From Lonicera japonica (lineage: Eukaryota > Streptophyta > Magnoliopsida > Dipsacales > Caprifoliaceae), in NCBI GenBank assembly GCA_021464415.1, contig JAKCWG010000826.1:62001-126000 (forward strand): DNA of 64,000 bases. The letters run 5' to 3'. Shown piece by piece: positions 44,317 through 56,272 of this stretch. The notes under the pieces are model-generated. The model saw only the letters and a program-made list of their open reading frames with translations, did not search any database and had not been told where the DNA came from. A program made the position numbers and the translations under genes. How positions within the stretch are numbered: position 1 is the stretch's first letter; the number at the start of each line of letters is the position of its first letter.

Positions 44317-47300
44317 TTAGAATATAAATAGTGAAAACATACTCCCTTTTTTCTCCTGTTTCTCTTTGCTATGCTCAACGGAATTTGGCTTTATAAGCAA
44401 AGTTACTTTTATTTTGTCAACATTTTTCCCGCACGAATCACACTTTTGGTTAAGAGCGCATGCTTCATGTATAAGGGCATCCTCACACCCGCATTTAGTC
44501 TTCATCATAATTTCTTGGACGATTAACTTCTCGAAACAAATATTACAAACAGCTAATTCTTCAGGAATCTCCAAGTCATCTTCATGTGGAACTAGAGTGC
44601 CACAAAATGTATAACAGGAAAAAATTAATGAGAAAAATAATCATATAACAGGTGGACACAGAATTATGGAGCCAACCAAAGGTTCCTCTCAAGATTAAAT
44701 CTTAGATAATGACCCCTTATATTTTTATTTAATATAAGGACATTTATTTTTCTTTATCTAAAACAGAAATTTTTTCATTATTTATTTTATTAAAAAAATT
44801 ATATATATATAACCATTGCTGACTAGGCCAGCTGCAACGCTACACTGCTGATCCACTAGCTGTGCCTTGATTATGTCATCGAAAATCTACTTGTGATCTT
44901 CGTTGATCAACATCATATTGGTGAGGACTAGCGATCACCGCATGAATGAGAATGAATAAAAGAACACATAGGTGATTGTCTTTGGTAATAATACAGACAA
45001 TAATGGATTGTACAAGGATAATACCAACAAATAAAGACGTTCTGGAGATCTATAAGGCTAGCTGTAGATCAAAACATCAATTTTTTACGATTGCATTTTG
45101 AATTAAAATATATAGTACTGCTCTTTTTTTTTAGCAAAAAATATATTAAACAATAACATGAGTTTCAGTTTCGGACATTTTAAAATAAAATATTGTGATT
45201 CTTAATTTGGAAAGAATGGAGTAGAAGTTTGTCAAGAAAATCTGAATAAAACTTACATGAAATTAAATGTGATTTGCAAACATAACATTGACCTTTAAAA
45301 TGAAAAATCCTAGATTTTTCTGAAAATCTAGTCTAGATTTTTCTGAAAATCAATGTTATTATGGTTTGAGAAAACTTAACATAGCTAAATTAAGTGAAAC
45401 AAAGTGTTAGAAATTTGTTCTAGTTAAATGCAACAAGAAAAATGGGGAGAAATTATTACGTGATGAGAATATATGCTAAATATATACCATTAATATCTGT
45501 TGAAACCATGGGTCTCACTATAAAGTAATTTCCTCTTGGCATGACCAATTGTTCATCTTCAGTTATTCCCTGGATGGAGTCAATCATCAGTAATTTAATT
45601 TTTAATCAAATACACAAAGACAATATTAAAAACAAGTATCGAAGTCGTAAAGATGTAAACCGTAACAAAAATCTTACATTGCCCGGTCTTAAAAAAATCG
45701 AGGACTTCAAAGAAAAAAAAAAGCTTTTGATCTAGATATTTCAAGTAAAACTTCATATATTGGTGTTAGGGTTTGTGACGAAATTTTAATTTCATCCTGA
45801 ATTGTATACATAACCTGACGGAATTTGGTTTCGCCAAAAATTGGTCTCTAATGTATTTGTTGTAGTGTCGTAGTACATCATTGGTATAATGGTAAAAGTC
45901 AAACCACGCCATATTCAAACATGTGGATATATAAATCATAATTATTAACAATAATTAACACTTTAGTAGGCATAATATATAACTTAAAAGCTTCCTAAAC
46001 ACACGTGAGCAGGCGTAGACAGGAATTTCGGTTAGTGGGGATTTAGCTACTAAGAACAAAAAGGCTGTTCAAAAATGCATTTTAATTTTAAAATTTATTT
46101 GCATCTAAGGCAAGGGCAGAGTATAATTTTATTTTATTTTAAATTATTAAGTCTATTACTTTAAAAAAAAGTTAGAATAGACATTATCGTAAAAATTTTA
46201 AAGGGAAATTCTAGTATTAATATTAACTTTTTTTCATTAAATTTAGTACATTATCTTACTATTAGATGAACAAAATTGGCGTTGGTACTTTAATTTTTTG
46301 AAAAAAGGGAAAGTTTAAGTTTATCTCAGTTTTTAAAAAAAATAACAAAAATTCTCGCACCCCGAATAAGATTCGAACTTAGGATCTCTCCTAGTGATGT
46401 TTCTACATTTCTTTTAAAATATTTTATGTTAATTAATATTGGAATATTAAATATAATCTATTGTGAAATTGAAACTTAGAATTAATGATCATACATATAC
46501 CTCATTTTCATCAAGGGACATACTAAGAAGTGAAGATAACAGACAATCGTCCTGGACAATATAATAATAATAATGATGTTAGAACATTTATTTTTACATT
46601 TTCTTTATATTAATTAATATTGGAATATTAAATCTAATATACTAGAAAATTAAAACTTAAAATTAATGATCGTACGTATACCTGGTTTTCATCATGGGTC
46701 GTCCTATAAAATGAAGGTGGCGGACAACTACCCTGATCAAGTAGAAAAAAGAAAAGTAGATTAAAATTATTTAGTCATTATCTGTGTAAAAAAAAAATTA
46801 CTTTTATTTCATATTTTTGTTTTTCGCTACTCACTTGGTACTTTTTCATTTTTCGTTCTTTCTAGATGCATGCATATCTATTATCAATTAGTTAGTATCT
46901 AGTATTATGAAAGAAGGAGTATTTATGATACATATAAGCATTTAATACATGTATTTATTGGGCTCCTTTTAATTTTATTTGGATTTACATTTTCTTCATC
47001 TCTTAATTTTACCTTTCTCTTCATATCCCTTTTATTTTTATGAACATATGGAAGGATAATTGGATAAGTTAAGTTGTATACTCATTCCATCTTAAAATAA
47101 TCCCATTTAAATTAGATTTGATAGTCCACTTTCTTTTGAGTAGAATTCTTAAAATAAATATTCTTACAATTTTAATTATGCCATTCAAAATGCTCTTGAT
47201 TTTTATTTTTATTTTGTGAAAATATAACTACTTAAAGTTGAATATTTTAATAAAAAAATAACTTCTAATTATTTATACTTTCTAATTAATCATTTTATGT

Positions 47301-50300
47301 AACAAGTCTATGCAACGCGTGGATTGGTCACTTGTATATATTGGAAATTAATACATTTCTCTCTACAAGTTATTAAATAAGAAACATTAGAAACTAATAC
47401 TTTTGTTTCCTCACTTGGAAATTAATACTTTTTCACTGTCAAGAATATACTCGGATAGTTAGGAGGTAATAATTATTTTATACTTTTTAATAATATAACA
47501 AACCTGAAATATATGGATATTTGTAAATTAAAGGCCTACTTTTTTACAAAGCCCAGATGATGATATGTCCGTTTTCTTTATTTCAAAATTAATCAAATGT
47601 TTGTATTACACATTTTTTTAATAGATTACTATATATAAATATTTAATTGATAGTGCTTTCAAGATATTTCAATGATTTAATCACGAACTTGTTAAGACAA
47701 AAGTATAATATGTGAAATAAAGTTTGCGTTAAATATTTTGAATTGGAATTTTTTTATGATTTTGTCCAAGGTTAAGTTTACAATCCGTATGTTGTAAGAG
47801 ATTACATGTATACAGGTTATTTTAACGGTACTTTACAATTACTTCAATGAGTTGCATATAAAAATACAATCCTTATAAAAATACACATTATACAAAACAA
47901 TGTTTGCATTAAATTGTTGGATTGCAAATTTTTCCAATTTTTCGCAAAATCGCTATCCTTGGTTTTTAACATATTACAATGTTTTAGTGTTTATTTGTGT
48001 AATTCTTCATTTCTTGGGTCAGTTATCTAATTTCTATCGACAAATATTTTTGGTAGCTCAATATCACAAAATGTGCAAATCCCTCTACCATGGACACAAG
48101 AGTAGATATGTTAATTAGTATTTTGATGAAAGTACATCTCGTTTTTCTTTGTTTATCTATGTTTCTGCATTTATGATAATAGATGATGTCTCTAAAGCTT
48201 CTAGCGAGAATTCAAACAATATGCAATGATTAATTTTTATTTATTATTCAAATATAATTGAGTAATTGACACCAGGAACTGTTAAATTATATATTAAGTT
48301 TCAATTGAGCCATTAAACTATATTTTAAGTCAATTAAGCCATTAAATTATTTAATTTGAATATCATAAGTCCTTCCGTCAAAATTAGTCGTCAAACACTA
48401 ACGGAATTGATCATCCACTACGTTACATAGAGGTATTTTTGTCCATTGACTAAATTATCATCTTTCCCTCCAATTATTGTCCAATTGTGGTGCCAAATAT
48501 ATATGTATATAAAAAGAATCTACTTTCCCTCCAATTCGCGTCCTACCGAAGCGCCAAAAATTAAAATGAGGTTAAGTCTCTTATTGTTTTACTATAAATA
48601 ACAAAGATCACTCAATATTATTATCTACTTTGGATTTTGGTAAGTGACATTGTATTGTTTAATTATATTGTAATTATGGTTCATTAATAATTTGTATTGT
48701 TTAGTTATAATTGTACACCGTAAATTTGTACACCAAAATATGTCAAAATCTATACTAAATGGATATAAATTATACTAAAATTTGAACACCATATACTGCA
48801 CTAATGGCCATCAATTGGACTAAAATTTGAGCACCATATGCTGCACTTAATGGACAACAATTGAACTCAAATTTACACACCTTTACTAAACATTAAAACT
48901 TCAATTCATAAATTTATCCAAAGCTTCTAAAGGCCACTATGGGTTCGACCTAACATGTGGAAATCTGCTAACCAAGTGAGTTGATATTGTAATTCTCAAA
49001 TACTAGCCTGCAATTAACATGCTTATTTTGAAGTTAGGATTTTTACTAGTAATGAGTTTTAGGAGGGGAAATGAAATATACTATTGAAAAGACAAAAATA
49101 CCCCCAATTGAAGTGCATCCTGTTAATATTTGTTGGCTAATTTTGACGGAATGGTTTATGATGTTCAAATTAGATAGTTTAATGGCTTAATTGACTCAAA
49201 ATTAAGTTTAAGAGCTCAATTAAACTTAGTATATAGTTTAAGGAATTCTGGTATCATTTATTCAATATAATCTATAATTGTAACAATATAATGATAATTT
49301 TGTTTCTGGCAGTGCAAACTTAATATTCAATGATTTTTTATTTTTTTTTACTTTGGTTTACCTTATGATGGTGTCAAAATCTAGAACAGATAGTTAACGA
49401 CCGACCAATCAATAAATAATGGTAACTTAGAGATTTAGTAACGGATTGTAACTGTGAACAGTGACTGTGAACAGCACCACCACATATATGAATAGTGACT
49501 GTGAACAGTACCACCGTATATATGAACAGTGACTATGAACGGTACCACCGTTTATGTGAATAGTGACTATGAACGGTATCACCATTTATGTTAACAGTAC
49601 CAACGTATATGTGAACAGTGACTGTGAACAGTACCGACAGAAACTGATTAAAAATAAAAATGAACATGAGACATTTTTGTTAAGGTAGGTTCTCTCGGTA
49701 GCGCTTATGCTAGTTCAGCAGTACGTCTTCCTTTTGTGTGTGCTTGCTTTATATTAGCTCAAAGGCAATCAATTTGGATGATAATACAGGCTACCAATCT
49801 CTCTCTCTCTCTCTCCTTCTATAATTTCTTTAATTCTATTTATAAATATAGAATTAGGATTACAAATATTTCAACAGAATATTTTTTGGGGTATGAAAAG
49901 AGAGAGTATAAGACCCTCGAAAATTGGCTTGTATTTATATTGCCAATGGTTTTATATCTCTTAGAAGAGATGAATGGATATTGAGAGAGAAAGAAGATAT
50001 ATTTTTTTGGTGTGTCTTTGGATGGATGAATGAGGGAGTATTTATAGGTAAATGTAAAATGGCAAAAAGGTAAATTTGATAAAAATAAAGGGCAAAAAGG
50101 TAATTTTTATGTAATGTATATGATGTGTATGGTTAGGTCACATGTAATTTAGAATGTATATGATGTGTTTGCTTAGGTCACATATACATGATGTGTACCC
50201 TTAGGTCACATAGGTAAAAATAGTATTTTACTGGAGGTAAAAATAAGATTTTACTTAAAGTAAAAGTATTGAATTACCTTTATAGATCGACACTAAAATT

Positions 50301-52014
50301 AATATTTAATCCCCATCACCCTATTTGTCAATTAATTGATTGCAAATCTTACTTTACATGTTTTTCTTGGCTCTAATTATGAAGCATATATCAACAAATG
50401 TAAATTGAATTCTTAAGAAACAACTTATTCAAGTACGTACCGTTGTCCATGGGCTAAATGGCATCTGAATCAAGCACAAAAACCAATGTTAGTAATATGT
50501 ATTATTATAGGTCTTTATGCTTCTAGGTGCTGTTTGATTTCACCTCTAAATAATTCGAGGTGAATCTGTATGTACCTGAATGTCTTTTTTACCAAATTTT
50601 AATATTGTAAACAATTCAGATTTCATTTGAAAAAATAAAATAAAATATGACATTAATTCTGTCCAGAAAAAAAAAATCTCCATTAATGAGCTTTTAGTTT
50701 ATTGACAAGCTCTTACTTTTTGACTTATTTCATAGAAAAAAATTCTTTAGGTAGTGGTGCGAAAAAAATTTCCGCAAAACATAAAAGAGGATGGAGGACA
50801 TATCTCTGCAAAAAATAGAATTAGATAGAGGGTATCTCTTCACATCTCTAAACTTATTTTCCATCTTCTCATCCAAATTCGTTATTTTTCTTATCATTTT
50901 TCATGTTACTATCAAATGGCACATAGACTCCATTTGATAGTATCATGAAAAATGGAAAGAAAAACTATTGATTTTTGTGACAAATTGAAAAATAAATTGA
51001 AGCATGTGGTATGATTAACTCTTAGTTTTTTGGCTTTTTCCATGAGAAATTTTTCTTTGAGTGGTGAGAAAGAAAATTTTCCACAAGAAACAAAGAAAGA
51101 TAAAAGATATATACTCATAAAAATTAACATGAAAGGGGGAGCAACTCACCACGTGTTTCAAATTATTTTTTCAACTTATCACACAAATTATTAATTTTTT
51201 CTATCATTTCTTATGTGATTATCAAATAAACCCTTATCGATGAAATTGCCTTCATTATCATTTATTCTTTATCATGCTCTTTTACGATATCATCTCTTAT
51301 TGAATAAACTAACTTTATATGTTCAGTAAAATTGTCTATTTGGTTTTATCTCAATTTTAGTGGATGCATAGAATGAAAAAAAAGGATACGGTGTAATTGA
51401 AAAAGAAAATTATGCATAGTACGTCATAGGATTATCGAACATTTTTTTTTTTATATCGTAGAATTTTGTTGTTGTCCGGTGACACCCGAGAACCATGCTT
51501 AAGTTTGTATATAATGTCTTTTATCACTGGAACAATCCACTCAAATAATGACACGTTATAGTTATTATATAAGCTGTTTAATAAGTTTTAGAGATAATTT
51601 TTGTTCATAATAAAAAAAGGGGACTGTTATTAAATCAATGTTTTATGATCTTAAGTTCTAAAATGGTTATATATTTCAATTGCAGTTAGATCGAGATAGG
51701 AGTGGTCGAAAAAGATCGCCCACTCTGGATCTTTGTTTATTATATATGTTCATAATCAATTTGGATCCGGGCAATCTACTTGGATATGGGCCACAGCTGA
51801 ACAATCGGTAGTAAATATATAGTAGGATTTGATACATTGATTATGTCATAAAAATAAATGAAACTATTAGACTATAGTTGATAATAAGATGTAAAATGAT
51901 AAGAAAACTTACAAATTTAGTAGAGCTGCTATCAGATAGGAGGCGTTTGTGCATCTCGTTGTCCTTTTCAATCGTTGCATTATCAGTGCAATTTTGTTGA
52001 TCTTGGTTAGCCAT
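44317..52014 (-). CDS. Gene B: micro-exon protein with compact RING-CH-like domain
   Basis: Six-exon hand model on the minus strand: exon 1 51913-52014 (34 codons, MANQD...SSSTKF), exon 2 50441-50464 (8 codons), micro-exons 46682-46732 (GSCPPPSFYRTTHDENQ) and 46501-46551 (DDCLLSSLLSMSLDENE), linker exon 45488-45569 (GITEDEQL..., ends phase 1), last exon 44317-44591. All junctions are GT-AG and in frame, giving about 194 residues. Zinc ligands are CNIC, CGC, HEAC and CDSC with the same spacing as gene A, then KVTLL. It is a close paralog of gene A with fewer repeats and a shortened exon 2. Introns hold several insertions. Ubiquitin-ligase function is inferred from the domain class only. Confidence 0.72.
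46877..47335 (+). mobile_element. Possible Helitron-like insertion in a gene B intron
   Basis: The segment starts TCTATTATCAATTAG, ends near GCAACGCGTGGATTGGTCAC then CTTGT, and is absent from the matching introns of gene A (about 13115) and the dead copy (about 42880). TC start, a near-terminal GCAACGC-type hairpin and a CTNGT-like end sitting between A and T resemble decayed non-autonomous Helitrons. The ends are degenerate. Confidence 0.42.
48259..49264. mobile_element. 1006-bp element with long (~130 bp) terminal inverted repeats
   Basis: The left end TGAGTAATTGACACCAG and the right end CTGGTATCATTTATTCA are inverse copies. The inverted similarity runs in to about 48393 and 49135. ATATAAT flanks both sides (48252-48258 and 49265-49271). 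The dead copy's intron at 43900 shows the empty site. It is probably Mutator-like. The interior is noncoding and holds a short ~55-bp degenerate repeat (48750-48880). Confidence 0.72.
49366..50318. repeat. Probable solo LTR (953 bp) in a gene B intron
   Basis: It begins TGATGG and ends CCATCA, with flanks CCTTA (49361-49365) and CCCTA (50319-50323). Gene A has uninterrupted sequence at the matching place (about 14265). Inside are a 34-bp tandem repeat, a CT run and GATGTGTA/TTAGGTCACAT repeats. There are no retroelement genes. Confidence 0.6.
49456..49640. repeat. 34-bp tandem repeat, about five units
   Basis: Unit GAACAGTGACTGTGAACAGT followed by ACCACCGTATATAT, with alternating GTGAC/GTGAA blocks. 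Units vary by a few bases, and one is shortened. Confidence 0.9.
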
Positions 52015-52690
52015 TTGGATCGATGTCCTGAACAAGGAAGGAACTAAGCACAAGCTAATTAAAAGAGAAGATTATTGAGCTGTGCATGAATTATACGATC
52101 ATGAAATGTATTTATTAGCACTTAATTTCTCAACTACCATGCTTTTATTCCCTTATTAAAATTAACAGTTGACATAAAATATTGCTAACTTATTAAAATT
52201 CCCGAGGTCAAACGATTCCTATAAAAAAAATTAAAAATTAGAAGGACAAGTCTTTTCATATATAATTGCAAGTTGCAACTTAATTCTTCAACCCTTCGGT
52301 ACAAGATAAAAATAAAAATAAATAAACACATAAATAAATTCTAGAACCTTACTCTAATGTCAAACCTTGGTAACATTGCCTTATGTAGTTTCTTACCTTG
52401 TATGCTTTTGCAGTGACGTTCTCAGAAATTTAAATTATTTAATTTTGGACTAATGTAAAATTTAAAATTTATAGAAAGAAGATTGTATTTATTCCTTGTA
52501 TAATGGTACATTTTTTTTACATATAACAGTGCAATTTTGAATACGATATATGGTTCGAAATGAAGCGGAAGAAGTAGGGTACATAGTGGAGTAATTCTTA
52601 TTCTTAATAATGGTGCAATTATAAGCAAATGGCAGGTTTAATTAAAATACCAATATATGCTCTGGTAAATCAAAAATTATTCAGTTTTAT
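52015..52690 (-). promoter_or_regulatory. Conserved 5' flank of gene B (putative promoter)
   Basis: Aligns with 16673-17280 upstream of gene A, including GTGCTAATAAATACATTT. The homology ends near 52690. Confidence 0.5.
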
Positions 52691-55294
52691 AACATAAAGA
52701 TGTTGGTGGTGTAGCGGTAATTAAAATGATCTAAATTCAATAGTGGAGCAGTCGGTTTTGCTATCATTTTTTGTTGACAAAAAACACTTTCTATATCACT
52801 AGAGACTTTTAGTGGCATAGTTTTAGTTGCCATATAGTGACCAAATCTTTTTCATTAATGTAATTTATGACGAAAAGCTTTATTCACTAAATAATAATTC
52901 TATTTTAGTGTTTTTACGTATATGCGTGAATGTTCAATGTAGACCCAAATTTAATGTGGTGTGGAGATATCTCATCTTTCTCATGGGAGAAAAAAAAATG
53001 CGTGGAACATGTGACTGTTGTTCCACCATCATTGGTGTGTCTCAGTGCATAAATTTTGGGTTCAAGTTTCATACCTCCGTATAAAATAATTTTGTTTTTA
53101 AAGTATGGGTTTTTTTTTTTTTAAAAAAAGGAATGTTAAATGTTAAACAATCTCGACGAAACTGACGAAAGCTAGTTAGTTGATGAAGGTGTTGTAGGAG
53201 AGGAACATTCCTCCTTTTGTGAGGCAAGTGGACATGCATGATTTAGAATTGGACGTTTAGAGCACATGTGGATCGACTACATGCATTTCATTTTCTTTTC
53301 TTTACTTAAGTGGAATTTCATATATCAAAATCTTTATATTATTAAATTGAAGCTTCGCCTTATTGGTTAAAAGTGTGAGAATTCACATAGAGTTTCACTA
53401 TCCTATCATACATTCTTATCCATCTTCTCAAATGCACTTTTTAATTGTGAACAAGGAAGATTATAAGTACGTGCCATAAACACCATTTCACCATGCAATA
53501 AGGATTCATTATCTATTTATCAATAACAAATTTATATCGGAGGGAAATATCTCCGTCTCGACTCTCTTAGCTTAATTAGGTAAAGGAAATGTTTGAATTC
53601 TTGAGTTGGCTTTTTGGCCGACTATTATCCCAAATAGGTCAATTGCGTAGAAGGAATTCTAACTATGAGTTCGATCTCAAATATTTATTTATTGTTTAAT
53701 TTACTAATTACTAATTTTTTATCAATATCTCGACTTAGCTTTGGGAATGAATTATCTACCTTCGCACCCTTTGCTGCGAGACAAGGATAAGAAATTCACA
53801 TTCGTGAGTTTTGGTTATACCCTCTCTTGATTTAACTTTATATGAGAATGAGATGCATAACTTTGCACCCATTGACTTTTTCTTAACTTTGTTATTGACT
53901 TAGACTAGTTGTGATTGAATGAGGTGGCTTGAGTCTCTATGTGAGTGCACGTTGAAAGTCTAATGTATGCTAGTACTTAGTCGATGTAGAAAAGTCTAAC
54001 GTATGTTAGTTTCCATACTTTTGTAGACCTGCTTTTGATTTGGTCAATGTGATCATGATCATAAATCGTAATTATTAAATCAAATGGATGTATAGATTAA
54101 ATGAGGTATATTTATATGTAGAGATAAAGAGAGAAATCAAATTTTTTTTGCTCCTTTTTCTCCCTTATATTTTAAACTTTTTTATGGGGGCAAACAAATT
54201 TTTTTTTTATGGGAGGCGGGGTGGGGGGATGTTAAGTGACGACAACTAATAATTTAGAAGGGTTTAGTGTCGACTTTTACAAATTAGGGAGTAAAGTGCC
54301 AAATTATGATAGTTTAGGGGGGTTGGGGGGTTTAGTGTATTTTACTCTAGTTGTATTTTGTTAAATTTGATGGAGCAACTAAAAATAACACGTGTGATTT
54401 TGATCTTCAAGTAATGTCAATTGCTCATGGCTTTTTTGTTCAAAAAACAAACTGTACGTTAGATTTTCAAAAGTGAAAAGATAATCAAACTTTAGGGATA
54501 AACGTAGTACAAAATAAACTTTATGAACACAAAGGTCAACTTTTGTTGGAGTAAAATATAAATAACTCTTAAAAAAATAACTTAGATTAGATCCATAAGT
54601 ATATATTTATGGACAAAACCCAGAATAATGGGGGGTGGGGGTGCCCCGGGGACCGGTGGTGGGCGCCAGGACCGGCAATTATGTTTGGCGAATATACTAA
54701 AATATATTTAGTATATTATTTAAAAGTTGTTAAATCCTATCGACTTAATACATACAATTAATTAATGTCTAATTTAATAATTGAAAAGATTTAAAAAAAA
54801 ATCAGTAATAATTGGAAAATGTTGAACTAACAAAATAATTAACGGGATAATAAAGTGGTCTGGGTAAAAATGAATATGAAAGTTACATAATGAACAAACC
54901 CAAAGAAATAGTGGGTAATCCTAATGAGCTTTTAATGTTAAATGGGCTTGCGAATATGAATTCGACTTCGCTAACTAGAATATCAAAACCCTATTAGCCA
55001 TATCGCAGACGTCCGCTGGAGTCGTTATTCATATTGTCAAAGCGCACGATTATTTTTCTTTGTTAGAATATAATACTGCTTTAAAAAGTTATATTATATA
55101 ATTTTAAAATTGTATTTTACTCCGATAATAAAAATAATTGATTCGACAATAATAATACCCAATATTTATCCCTAAAAGTAGGAGTTTTCTACGCAATGGA
55201 TCAAGTTAAAATGAGAAATATACTAATTATTATTGAGAATAATATTAATAACTAAATATAATAATTCATAAGGCATATCTTACATGTATATTAA

Positions 55295-55573
55295 GAGCTC
55301 ATTTGGTTGTTCTCCAATTTACAAATTAAACAATTTAAAATTACTTTATTTATAGATTATATAATTTAAGCGTTTGGCTGCAAAAATAAAATTGTAAATG
55401 AAGTCGTAAACTTTAATTAATACCTAATACATTAAATAAGAAAAAAATAGAGATATAGTGGAAATTAGATTATAATTATCACAAAAGTTCATGCGAAAGT
55501 TGAAATGAGACAATTTATAATTCGTTACAGTGAAACAATTATAAATAAGATAATTTATGCAACCGAACGAGCC
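55295..55573. mobile_element. MITE with GAGCTCATTTGGTTG/CAACCGAACGAGCC ends
   Basis: 279 bp of noncoding AT-rich sequence between imperfect inverted ends, with ATTAA on both sides (55290-55294 and 55574-55578). The same family occurs at 59301-59585. Confidence 0.65.
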
Positions 55574-55578
55574 ATTAA

Positions 55579-55960
55579 GGGCCCGTTTGGTTGCGTAAAT
55601 TACTTAATTTTAGAATTAGTTAATTTTCGATTGAAGAATTGTGAATTTTCTCATTTATGAATAATTCAATTCTAATTCAAGTAGTGTTTGAAAAACTTAA
55701 ACGAGAAATTCTGATTTTTAGAATAAAAACATGTTCTCTATTGTTCTATATTATTTAAAATTTTGTCTAGATGCATCAACATCACGGGTAGAAACTAGAT
55801 CTTCTCGAAAAATAGAGTTAAAATGAATTATCTAATTATAGAATTAGGCAATTTCAAGTTTTATTTGAAATGATAATTGTTCAATTTACACAACCAAACA
55901 CTAATAAATGAAAATTTTGTAAATTATTTAATTCGCAATTTGAAGGACAATTAAACGGGT
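55579..55960. mobile_element. Adjacent MITE with GGGCCCGTTTGGTTG-type ends
   Basis: Starts GGGCCCGTTTGGTTGCG, ends AATTAAACGGGT, with ATTAA at 55574-55578 and 55961-55965. It shares its left ATTAA with the preceding MITE. Confidence 0.55.
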
Positions 55961-56272
55961 ATTAAGTGAATTGATGTATTTGGCATATATTAATCCATAA
56001 TTAAAACTGTATTCAAACCTACAAATCTTAAACACAGGGACATTTCATTTTTAATATTAAAATAAATTAGGTGATTGTGATCAGTCCAAAGCCCGGAAAA
56101 ACAAACTCACAACATATAAATAAAAATTAACATTCTTATCGTCTTCAATTATCAAATGATAATTGCAGTTGCATTAAAGAGTCGTGTATTTTGAGAATGT
56201 ACAACTCACTAATACATCTGTTACAAGTAACCGATTGATAAAACCGATAAATGTAAACATTACTCTAAATAA

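Larger units (their letters stand above)
52691..56272. other. Intergenic region with MITEs and an LTR relic; no gene seen
   Basis: AT-rich sequence without a supportable coding region. About 53720-53880 is a relic of an Athila-type LTR: it keeps the GGGAATGA...CGCACCCTTTGCT and GAGAATGAG...GCACCC blocks found at 5632-5762. A short GC-rich pocket lies at 54629-54680. Confidence 0.65.

Noticed and set aside
48394..49134. Possible transposase inside the long-TIR element
   Set aside because: No open frame of useful length and no motif.
52690..53090. Possible SINE (B-box-like GGGTTCAAGTTT at 53059) and 85-codon ORF
   Set aside because: No A box, no A-rich tail with target duplication, and the ORF lacks any recognisable feature.
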